Of a stretch of DNA of 10,449 nt, positions 1 to 5,311 are shown in pieces. The position numbers were made by a program, and so were the translations under genes. The notes beneath the pieces were generated by a model. That model searched no databases. It saw only the letters and a list, made by a program, of their open reading frames with translations, and was not told the origin of the DNA. Within the stretch, counting starts at the first letter, position 1. Each line of letters starts with the position of its first letter. This DNA is from Alphaproteobacteria bacterium MarineAlpha10_Bin2 (GTDB lineage: Bacteria; Pseudomonadota; Alphaproteobacteria; UBA828). The stretch is taken from positions 1-10,449 of the forward strand of contig PTKB01000076.1 in the NCBI GenBank assembly GCA_002937555.1. Reading direction: 5' to 3'.

Positions 1-13
1 CTCCCCCCTGTTT

Positions 14-44
14 TTGCACGATAAGAATAAGTGTCAAGTATAAT
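14..44 (+). promoter_or_regulatory. Candidate sigma-70 promoter for the riboswitch-thiZXY unit
   Basis: A perfect -10 hexamer TATAAT lies at 39-44. The best -35 match upstream is TTGCAC at 14-19, four of six matches to TTGACA, with a 19-nt spacer, longer than the ideal 17. Transcription would begin near 51, about 90 nt before the riboswitch core. The surroundings (11-66) are much more AT-rich than the rest of the window, as expected of a promoter region. There is no extended -10 TG. The assignment is inferred from hexamers and position only. The leader between about 51 and 140 shows no other motif I can name apart from a weak interrupted repeat around CCGC (89-92) and GCGG (99-102). Confidence 0.4.
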
Positions 45-140
45 TATTCGTAATAGTCATATTAATTCGCGCGCCAATCCAAATATCCCCGCAAAATGGC
101 GGATTTGCCTTGCGCCGGACGCGCCGCTCCGACATAGTCA

Positions 141-230
141 AGTGCTTCTCGGGGGGGAGCCCTAACGGCTGAGAGGTTGGCGTCGCCAACGACCCCGAAA
201 CCTGATCCGGTTAATGCCGGCGTAGGAACT
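141..230 (+). ncRNA. TPP riboswitch (THI element)
   Basis: The aptamer core is readily recognised. A G-run followed by AGCC (151-161) pairs AGCC with GGCT at 167-170, and the diagnostic CTGAGA box is at 169-174. A perfect hairpin arm follows (GTTGGC at 176-181 with GCCAAC at 185-190). Next come ACCCC at 192-196, which closes on the G-run, ACCTGAT at 200-206, and the CCGG/CCGG stem (207-210 with 217-220) enclosing TTAATG, ending in CGTAGGAA. Helix P1 can be drawn as AGT plus TTCT (141-149) with AGGAACT (224-230), with a two-base GC bulge and one G-U pair. TPP is known to stabilise this fold and reduce expression of the downstream gene. Its target here is the thiamin-precursor transporter. Proteobacterial examples usually act on translation, and the embedded ribosome binding site fits that; no terminator hairpin with a T-run follows. 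Confidence 0.95.
224..227 (+). promoter_or_regulatory. Ribosome binding site of thiZ inside riboswitch helix P1
   Basis: AGGA at 224-227 lies 9 nt upstream of the TTG at 237. It is also part of the 3' strand of riboswitch helix P1, paired with TTCT at 146-149. When TPP is bound and P1 is stable the site should be hidden from the ribosome. This supports TTG-237 as the start: the other in-frame options have no such site, and the TTG at 177 lies inside the aptamer. The pairing is my own manual folding. Confidence 0.6.
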
Positions 231-236
231 GGGAAT

Positions 237-1010
237 TTGCCGCAAAATCCTCCTCTCACCACTCCAATACCGCCGTCTCCCGCCATTTCTATCTCCGGCG
301 TGAGCCTCCGCTATTCCGGCGCTTATCTCTTCGAAAATATGCATTTAGAGCTCCCGGCGGGCCGTTGCAGTGCGCTGCTGGGACCAAGCGGCGTCGGCAA
401 GAGCAGTCTGTTGCGCCTGATCGCCGGTCTCGAAGCGTTCGAAACCGGCGGCAAAGTCCGATTCCGCGCGAACGGCCAGGAATTGCCCGCCAACATCGCC
501 TATATGGCGCAGCAGGATTTGCTGCTGCCGTGGCTCGACGCGCTTCGCAACGTCATGCTGGGTGCGCGCCTGCGCGGGCAAAGGCCGGACCCAGCCCGCG
601 CCCGGGATTTGCTCGCCCGCGTCGGCTTGGCGGATCAGGAAAAAGCCATGCCGGCGACCCTTTCGGGCGGGATGCGCCAGCGCGTCGCCCTCGCCCGCAC
701 GCTGATGGAGGAGCGCCCGGTGGTGCTGATGGACGAGCCGTTTTCCGCCCTCGATGCGATCACCAGGTTGCGTCTGCAGGAACTCGCCGCCGAACTGCTG
801 CGCGGGCGCACCATCCTGCTCGTCACCCATGACCCGCTCGAAGCGCTCAGAATCGGCGAGCGCATCTTCATCATGTCTGGCCGCCCGGCGCTGCTTAGCG
901 AAGTGCCGCCGCCCGCCGGCGATACGCCGCGCGACCCGGGCGATGCCGAATTTCTCGGCCACCATGCGGAATTGCTGCGCCGGCTCCGTGCCGCGGATAC
1001 GCAGCCATGA
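237..1010 (+). CDS. thiZ: ThiZ-like ABC transporter ATP-binding protein (thiamin pyrimidine precursor import)
   Basis: This is the cytoplasmic ATPase of an ABC importer, 257 aa from TTG-237. All nucleotide-binding motifs are intact: Walker A GPSGVGKSS (49-57), Q-loop in MAQQDLLLPW (90-99), signature LSGGMRQR (142-149), Walker B VVLMDEP (162-168) and the H-loop histidine 198 in LLVTHDP. The fold begins at ISISGVSLRY (17-26), so a start must lie upstream of it. No in-frame ATG exists there. TTG-237 has AGGA at 9-nt spacing. GTG-300 would remove the first beta strand, and the upstream TTG-177 lies within the riboswitch. Close position after a TPP riboswitch and before a permease and an NMT1/THI5-like binding protein identifies it as ThiZ of the ThiXYZ system rather than a nitrate, sulfonate or taurine ATPase of the same family. 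The stop overlaps thiX by 4 nt. Family call is secure; substrate rests on context. Confidence 0.9.
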   Translation: MPQNPPLTTPIPPSPAISISGVSLRYSGAYLFENMHLELPAGRCSALLGPSGVGKSSLLRLIAGLEAFETGGKVRFRANGQELPANIAYMAQQDLLLPWLDALRNVMLGARLRGQRPDPARARDLLARVGLADQEKAMPATLSGGMRQRVALARTLMEERPVVLMDEPFSALDAITRLRLQELAAELLRGRTILLVTHDPLEALRIGERIFIMSGRPALLSEVPPPAGDTPRDPGDAEFLGHHAELLRRLRAADTQP

Positions 1011-1771
1011 TGCGCTTTCTACGCCCGCTCATCATCACCGCCGGCCTGGTGCTGCTGTGGCAGATCATCGTCTGGCTGACCGACGCGCCGCATTTCATTC
1101 TGCCGGCACCGGCGCGCGTCGCCGAAGCCTGGTGGGCGCATCACATGACAATTCTCGGTCATGCCGGGGTGACGCTGCTGGAAATCGCGCTGGGCCTTCT
1201 GTGCGGCGTCGCGCTCGGTGTCTCGAGTGCCCTCACGCTGTCCTATTTTGGCCCGGCGCGGCGCTGGCTGCTGCCGGTCTTGGTCGCTTCGCAAGCGGTG
1301 CCGGTGTTCGCGCTCGCACCTATCCTGGTGCTGTGGCTGGGCTACGGCATCGCCTCCAAGGTGGCGATGGCCACACTGATCATCTATTTCCCGGTCGCCG
1401 CCAGTTTCTTCGACGGCCTGCGCCGCACCGAGCCGGGCTGGACCGATCTCGCCCGCACCATGGGCGCCGGGCGCTGGGCGATGCTCACCAAAATCCGCGT
1501 GCCCGCCGCCCTGCCCGCACTCGCCTCTGGCCTTCGCGTCGCCACCGCCGTCGCGCCGATCGGCGCGGTGGTCGGCGAATGGGTCGGCGCCAGCGCCGGC
1601 CTTGGCTATCTCATGCTGCACGCCAACGGGCGGATGCAAACCGATTTGATGTTCGCCGCCCTGCTCACCTTGGCGTTCTTCGCTGTGATTATATATTTCA
1701 TCGTCGACAACGGGTTGCGCCGGGCCTTGCCCTGGCAGCCCGATAAATTGCCGGCGCAACAACAGGAGTAA
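1007..1771 (+). CDS. thiX: ThiX-like ABC transporter permease
   Basis: A 254-aa inner-membrane permease of the binding-protein-dependent transport family (BPD_transp_1). Hydrophobic segments are visible near residues 5-25, 52-80, 88-112, 115-137, 172-194 and 214-233. The cytoplasmic coupling loop (EAA-type motif) is at about 147-171, with the recognisable core LARTMGAGRWAMLTKIRVP; this loop contacts the ATPase. The N-terminal FILPAP (30-35) is typical of SsuC/TauC/ThiX permeases. The ATG at 1007 forms an ATGA overlap with the thiZ stop, implying translational coupling; a second ATG follows directly at 1010. There is only a weak ribosome binding site (GCGGA), consistent with coupling. It presumably forms a homodimer with two ThiZ subunits and receives substrate from ThiY. 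On sequence alone it could equally serve alkanesulfonates; the riboswitch and ThiY decide the call. Confidence 0.9.
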   Translation: MMRFLRPLIITAGLVLLWQIIVWLTDAPHFILPAPARVAEAWWAHHMTILGHAGVTLLEIALGLLCGVALGVSSALTLSYFGPARRWLLPVLVASQAVPVFALAPILVLWLGYGIASKVAMATLIIYFPVAASFFDGLRRTEPGWTDLARTMGAGRWAMLTKIRVPAALPALASGLRVATAVAPIGAVVGEWVGASAGLGYLMLHANGRMQTDLMFAALLTLAFFAVIIYFIVDNGLRRALPWQPDKLPAQQQE

Positions 1772-1778
1772 CCCCGCC

Positions 1779-2732
1779 ATGTTCCGCATTTTCCTTCGCC
1801 TGGCCGTGCTGCCCATTGCATTCGCCATTATGTTGGCAGCGCAGAGCGCTCAGGCGAACGACAAGCTCACTCTGCTGCTCGATTGGTTCGTCAATCCGGA
1901 CCATGCGCCGATATTTGTCGCCCAAGAGCGCGGCTATTTCGCCGCGCGCGGACTCGACGTCGAGATAATCGCGCCCGCCGATCCCAACGATCCACCCAAG
2001 CTGGTGGCCGCCGGCCGAGCGGATATCGCCGTTTCCTATCAGCCGCAGCTTCATGTCCAGGTGGCGGCGGGGCTGCCGCTGACTCGCTTCGGCACACTGA
2101 TCGCAACACCTTTAAATACCTTGCTCGTGCTTGAAGACGGCCCGGTAAAATCGATTGCCGATTTAAAAGGACGTAAAATCGGGTTTTCCGTCGGCGGCTT
2201 CGAGGATGCGCTGCTCCGTGCCATGTTGGCGCGCCATGGCCTAAGTCTCGACGACATCACCCTGGTGAACGTCAATTTTTCGCTCTCGCCGGCCCTGCTT
2301 TCCGGGCAGGTTGATGCGGTGATCGGCGCCTACCGCAATTTTGAGCTCAACCAAATGGATATCGAAGGCTATAGGGGCCGCGCATTCTATGTCGAGGAGC
2401 ACGGCGTGCCGAGCTATGACGAATTGATCCTGGTGGCCAATCCGGAGCATATGGACCGCGCCGTCCTGCGCCGCTTTCTCGATGCCCTGGAGGACGGCGT
2501 GCAGTACCTCGTCAACCATCCGGAAGAGAGTTGGAAGCTATTCATCCGGGGACGCAGCGAATTGGACGATGAACTTAACCGGCGCGCCTGGCGCGACACG
2601 TTGCCCCGCTTCGCGCTCCGTCCCGCCGCGCTCGATCGCGCGCGTTATGCCCGCTTCGCCCGCTTCATGCAGGAACAGGGGCTGATCCCGCAGGCTCTTT
2701 CCGTCGCCGAATACGCCACCATATTAGAATGA
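1779..2732 (+). CDS. thiY: ThiY-like periplasmic binding protein for a thiamin pyrimidine precursor (NMT1/THI5 family)
   Basis: A 317-aa periplasmic solute-binding protein. A signal peptide is clear: basic start, hydrophobic core 5-20, and AQA before residue 27 as a signal peptidase I site. The mature protein starts with the NMT1/THI5-family block LLLDWFVNPDHAPIFVA (32-48), followed by GYFAARGLDVEI (52-63) and PPKLVAAGRADIAVSYQPQ (72-90). Family members bind 4-amino-5-hydroxymethyl-2-methylpyrimidine or its formylamino analogue. The eukaryotic synthase Thi5 carries a CCCFC motif before its last domain; the corresponding stretch here, about 209-221 (GVPSYDELILVAN), has no cysteine, so this is a binding protein and not a synthase. 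AGGAG at 1764-1768 gives 10-nt spacing to the ATG, 7 nt after thiX. The exact ligand cannot be read from the sequence. It is the last thi gene here. Confidence 0.92.
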   Translation: MFRIFLRLAVLPIAFAIMLAAQSAQANDKLTLLLDWFVNPDHAPIFVAQERGYFAARGLDVEIIAPADPNDPPKLVAAGRADIAVSYQPQLHVQVAAGLPLTRFGTLIATPLNTLLVLEDGPVKSIADLKGRKIGFSVGGFEDALLRAMLARHGLSLDDITLVNVNFSLSPALLSGQVDAVIGAYRNFELNQMDIEGYRGRAFYVEEHGVPSYDELILVANPEHMDRAVLRRFLDALEDGVQYLVNHPEESWKLFIRGRSELDDELNRRAWRDTLPRFALRPAALDRARYARFARFMQEQGLIPQALSVAEYATILE

Positions 2733-2836
2733 TCCATATAGTCTGTAGCCTGTTTTAAAGGCATAATTGGGCCGCGAATCGAGCCGATACCGTTGATCTA
2801 TAGGCGTTTCGCGGAAGCAACCATTGCGGAGGAAAA
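2733..2836 (+). other. Spacer between thiY and the mrp operon, with possible weak promoter
   Basis: This 104-bp spacer is the longest non-coding stretch after the leader. CATAAT at 2762-2767 resembles a -10 box (five of six), but its -35 candidate TAGTCT (2739-2744, 17-nt spacer) matches only three of six positions, so a promoter here is a weak guess. GCCT at 2748-2751 can pair with AGGC at 2759-2762, but the stem is 4 bp and no T-run follows, so it does not look like an intrinsic terminator. A good ribosome binding site for mrpE, GGAGG, is at 2828-2832, 4 nt before the ATG. Read-through from the thi genes is therefore possible. Confidence 0.3.
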
Positions 2837-3346
2837 ATGTTGCACGCGGTCGGCCTGTTCGCGGTGCTGTTCGGCACCTGGGTAATCCTATCCGGCCATT
2901 TTACCCCCTTTCTCCTCATCTCCGGCGCGGTCTGCGCCGCACTCACGGTTGCGATTACGCTGAGGATGGACCTCTTGGACCGCCGCCGCGATTTTCTTGG
3001 CCGGGTGTGGCGCCTGCCGTTTTACTGGTTGTGGCTGGCTGGGCAGATCATCCTGTGGGCGCTGATCGTCTCGCGTAAAGTTCTGGCGCCGCGGCTCGAT
3101 ATCGATCCGGTGCTGGAGCGCGTTCCGAGCAGCCAGCGAAGCGACCTTGGCCGGGTGATGTACGCCAACTCCATCACCCTCACCCCCGGCACCCTCTCGA
3201 CCGATGTGCGCGAAGGCGAAATCGAGGTGCACGCCCTCACCCAGGCGGCGATGGAGGATCTGAAGTCGGACGACATGGACCGCCGGGTGAGTGCGACGGA
3301 AGCCGCGCCCCACAAACCTGCCGAGCCGACGGAGGGCGAGCGGTGA
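2837..3346 (+). CDS. mrpE: Mrp cation/proton antiporter subunit E
   Basis: A 169-aa MrpE/MnhE/PhaE family protein, a small integral subunit of the multisubunit Na+/H+ (or K+/H+) antiporter in the inner membrane. Three hydrophobic segments lie near 3-20, 24-42 and 59-79. The soluble C-terminal part contains the family hallmark MYANSITLTPGTLSTDV (108-124), followed by EIEVHAL (128-134). Start at ATG-2837 with GGAGG 4 nt upstream. The last 35 residues are charged and proline-rich and are probably a flexible tail. It opens the antiporter operon and overlaps mrpF at its stop codon. In canonical Mrp operons (A-B-C-D-E-F-G) it follows D, so placing E first shows that this cluster has a rearranged order. 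MrpE is not itself thought to carry the ion path; it is needed for complex stability or activity in studied systems. Confidence 0.93.
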   Translation: MLHAVGLFAVLFGTWVILSGHFTPFLLISGAVCAALTVAITLRMDLLDRRRDFLGRVWRLPFYWLWLAGQIILWALIVSRKVLAPRLDIDPVLERVPSSQRSDLGRVMYANSITLTPGTLSTDVREGEIEVHALTQAAMEDLKSDDMDRRVSATEAAPHKPAEPTEGER

Positions 3347-3615
3347 TGTTTCTCGCCGCCGCCGCTGCCCTGATCGCCGCAATGGTTCTGGCGCTGGCCC
3401 GCGCCTTCGCCGGGCCCACCGTCTATGACCGCATCCTGGCGGTGAACCAAATCGGCACCCAGACGGTGCTGCTCATCGCCGTCATGGGCTTCATCTCCGG
3501 TCGGCCGGATTTCCTCGATATTTCGCTGCTCTACGCGCTGATCAATTTCGTCGCCACGATCGCGGTGCTGCGTTACGTCAAGCGCGACCGGGCGCGGGCG
3601 GACAAACAATCGTGA
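3346..3615 (+). CDS. mrpF: Mrp cation/proton antiporter subunit F
   Basis: An 89-aa MrpF/MnhF/PhaF family protein with three transmembrane helices (about 2-21, 34-52 and 56-77, counted from ATG-3346). The hallmark GPTVYDRILAVN (23-34) contains the conserved aspartate of the GPTxxDR motif, and a second acidic residue is in FLDISLLYALINF, before helix 3. Two starts are possible: ATG-3346, which shares one base with the mrpE stop, or GTG-3343, which makes a GTGA overlap like those downstream. GGAGG at 3331-3335 serves either (10 or 7 nt). I chose the ATG; the protein changes by only one residue. The short basic tail ends at the mrpG start. It is a structural partner in the E-F-G part of the complex. 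Confidence 0.93.
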   Translation: MFLAAAAALIAAMVLALARAFAGPTVYDRILAVNQIGTQTVLLIAVMGFISGRPDFLDISLLYALINFVATIAVLRYVKRDRARADKQS

Positions 3616-3944
3616 TCCTCGAAATAATCAGTTGGATCTCGATCGCTATCGGTGCGTTTTTCGTGCTCGTCGGCGGCATCGGCATTTTGCGCATGCCCGA
3701 TCTGTTCACCCGCATGCATCCCGCCGGGATTACCGATTCGGTGGGCGCCGGGTTTATCTTGCTCGGCCTGCTACCGCAATCGGGCGATTGGCTGGTATCG
3801 GTCAAGCTGGCGCTGATCTTCGTCTTTTTGCTGTTCACCAGCCCGGTCGCCACCCACGCGCTTGCCCATGCCGCTCTTCTCGACGGCCTAAAACCATGGA
3901 CGAAGGCGCGCGACAAGACGCGCGACAAGGACGGCGCGCCATAG
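3612..3944 (+). CDS. mrpG: Mrp cation/proton antiporter subunit G
   Basis: A 110-aa MrpG/MnhG/PhaG family protein with three hydrophobic helices (about 4-25, 42-55 and 61-86). The diagnostic sequence is LRMPDLFTRMHPAGITDSVGAG (26-47 region), matching the RMPDxxxRxHxxxxTD family pattern. The start is GTG-3612 in a GTGA overlap with the mrpF stop. The ribosome binding site is weak, so expression probably relies on translational coupling. The last 15 residues are a charged Lys/Arg/Asp tail. The DNA of this tail also encodes the possible N terminus of the next gene in another reading frame, so part of the tail may exist because of that overlap. Together with E and F it forms the small-subunit module of the antiporter. 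Confidence 0.93.
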   Translation: MILEIISWISIAIGAFFVLVGGIGILRMPDLFTRMHPAGITDSVGAGFILLGLLPQSGDWLVSVKLALIFVFLLFTSPVATHALAHAALLDGLKPWTKARDKTRDKDGAP

Positions 3945-4507
3945 ACCTCTATCTCAACATAATCCTGCTGGTCTTCGTCGCCGCCACCGGCATCGCTGCG
4001 GTGTGGCTGCGCAACTTGCTTGCCTCGGCCATGGTGCTCGGCATTTACAGCCTGCTCATGGCTGGGCTTTGGGTGGTGCTCGACGCGGTCGACGTCGCCT
4101 TTACCGAAGCCGCCGTCGGCGCCGGCGTTACCACGGTGCTGATGCTGCTTGCCATCGCGCTCACCGGGCGTGAGGAAAAGCGCGTCCGCACGCGGCCGTG
4201 GCTGCCGCTCGCCGTCTCGCTCGGCGCCGCCGGTTTGCTGGTTTACGCGACCCTCGGCATGCCGGATTTCGGCGCTGCCGACGCACCGGCGCAAACCCAT
4301 GTGGCGCCATATTATTTGGAACGCGGCGAGGCGGAGACCGGCGTACCCAATGTGGTGACCGCCGTGCTGGCCAGCTACCGCGGCTTCGACACGCTCGGCG
4401 AAGTCACGGTGATCTTCACCGCCGGCATGGGCGTTCTGGTGTTGTTGGGGAGCGCCACCCGGCGGCGGCGGAAAGCGCCGACGTCCGCCAAGGAGGATTC
4501 GGCGTGA
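3896..4507 (+). CDS. MbhD/MbhE-like protein corresponding to the C-terminal part of MrpA (DUF4040)
   Basis: A 203-aa membrane protein uniting two domains that in canonical Mrp form the C-terminal part of MrpA. The first (about 18-90, DUF4040/MbhD type, NuoJ-like) contains VAFTEAAVGAG (67-77) with a conserved membrane glutamate, E71. The second (about 102-187, MbhE type) contains HVAPYYLERGEAETGVPN (135-152) and YRGFDTLGEVTVIFTAG (161-177). Helices are visible near 20-36, 41-62, 75-90, 102-120 and 170-186. The start is uncertain. ATG-3896 is the only in-frame ATG and overlaps mrpG by 49 bp without a clear ribosome binding site. An ATA codon at 3941, which would give a family-like start at DLYLN, is preceded by AGGA at 9-nt spacing and makes an ATAG overlap with the mrpG stop. 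The stop overlaps mrpB by 4 nt. It is often annotated as a second MrpB-like subunit. Confidence 0.88.
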   Translation: MDEGARQDARQGRRAIDLYLNIILLVFVAATGIAAVWLRNLLASAMVLGIYSLLMAGLWVVLDAVDVAFTEAAVGAGVTTVLMLLAIALTGREEKRVRTRPWLPLAVSLGAAGLLVYATLGMPDFGAADAPAQTHVAPYYLERGEAETGVPNVVTAVLASYRGFDTLGEVTVIFTAGMGVLVLLGSATRRRRKAPTSAKEDSA

Positions 4508-4917
4508 GCGATTTCCTCGTCCTCAAGGTGATGGCGAAGCTGCTCATCCCGTTCATCTTGCTGTTCGGTTTCTACGTGCAGATGCACGGCGATTATGGCC
4601 CCGGCGGCGGCTTCCAGGCCGGCGTCATCGTCGCCGCCGCGTTCATCCTCTATGCCATTGTTTTCGAGATTGGGACGGCGCGCCGCGTGGCGCCGATGGC
4701 GGTGCTGGTCACGATCGCCTGCTTGGGGGTGCTGCTTTATGCCGGGGTCGGCGTCGCCAATCTCGTCTATGGCGGGCGCTTTCTCGAATATGGCGTGCTC
4801 GCCCATGAGCCGGCGCATGGCAACCATATCGGCATTCTGATCGTTGAAATCGGCGTCGGCATGGCGGTTGCCGCGGTGATGATGATCATCTTTTTCAGCT
4901 TTGCCCGGCGGCGCTGA
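4504..4917 (+). CDS. mrpB: Mrp cation/proton antiporter subunit B
   Basis: A 137-aa MnhB/MrpB family protein with four helices (about 10-25, 38-57, 64-90 and 108-133). Hallmarks are GDYGPGGGFQAGVI (29-42) in the first loop, the LEYGVLAHEPAHGNHIG region (94-110) and the E115-containing last helix. The start is GTG-4504 in a GTGA overlap with the preceding stop, supported by a strong AAGGAGG site at 4489-4495, 8 nt upstream. This is the best ribosome binding site in the operon and settles the start; the in-frame codons upstream do not encode a family-like N terminus. MrpB packs next to the MrpA C-terminal domain in known complexes, which fits its position right after the MbhD/E-like gene. A 22-nt gap follows before mrpC. 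Confidence 0.93.
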   Translation: MSDFLVLKVMAKLLIPFILLFGFYVQMHGDYGPGGGFQAGVIVAAAFILYAIVFEIGTARRVAPMAVLVTIACLGVLLYAGVGVANLVYGGRFLEYGVLAHEPAHGNHIGILIVEIGVGMAVAAVMMIIFFSFARRR

Positions 4918-4939
4918 GGCAGAAGGGCGCGAGGCCGGA

Positions 4940-5311
4940 ATGGACATCCTTACCCATTTTAATTATTGGGCCGCCATCGCTCTGGCGACAATAGGCCTCT
5001 ACGCCGTGGTGGCGCGCCACAATCTGATCAAGAAATTGATCGGCCTCAGCCTGTTTCAGACGGCGGTGTTTCTGCTCTTTATCACGATCGGCAAGGTGAC
5101 CGGCGGCACGGCGCCGATCCTCGATGCCGCCTACAGCCTCTATTCCAACCCGCTACCGCATGTCTTGATTCTCACCGCCATCGTGGTTTCCGTCTCGACC
5201 CTGGCGGTCGGGCTGGCGCTCGCGATTGCCATCAAGCGCGACTATGGCACGGTCGAAGAAGACGAGATTCACGATGCCGACAGCGCTGCGGGAACCGGTG
5301 GAGAAGAATGA
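4940..5311 (+). CDS. mrpC: Mrp cation/proton antiporter subunit C (NuoK-like)
   Basis: A 123-aa MrpC/MnhC protein, homologous to the NuoK subunit of respiratory complex I. Three helices are seen (about 8-25, 31-51 and 74-98). Recognisable features are the sequence HNLIKKLIGLSLFQTAVFLLF (27-47), the proline-rich loop TAPILDAA...NPLPHVLILTAIVVSV, and a charged tail from 99 on. I chose ATG-4940, with GAGG at 4931-4934, 5 nt upstream. An in-frame TTG at 4901 would overlap mrpB and add 13 polar residues not typical of the family. The stop overlaps the next gene by 4 nt (ATGA). In complex I-like assemblies this subunit bridges the antiporter-like subunits and the small-subunit module and contributes to the proton path. 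Confidence 0.94.
   Translation: MDILTHFNYWAAIALATIGLYAVVARHNLIKKLIGLSLFQTAVFLLFITIGKVTGGTAPILDAAYSLYSNPLPHVLILTAIVVSVSTLAVGLALAIAIKRDYGTVEEDEIHDADSAAGTGGEE

Noticed and set aside
1..15. C-run followed by five T at the window start, resembling the tail of a terminator of an upstream gene
   Set aside because: Only the end of a possible hairpin is in the window, and the T-run merges with the candidate -35 box. It cannot be judged without upstream sequence.
177..236. N-terminal 20-codon extension of ThiZ starting at TTG-177
   Set aside because: These bases are the core of the TPP aptamer (P3-side hairpin, ACCC, ACCTGAT, CCGG stem). Their encoded residues are low-complexity and not family-like, and no ribosome binding site precedes the TTG.
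754..1746. 330-codon plus-strand open frame spanning thiZ and thiX in another frame
   Set aside because: It is out of frame with two clear ABC transporter genes. Its product is rich in Arg, Ala and Ser with no family resemblance.
2748..2762. Possible terminator hairpin GCCT...AGGC after thiY
   Set aside because: Only 4 bp of stem with a mismatch above it, and no T-run after it; too weak to call an intrinsic terminator.
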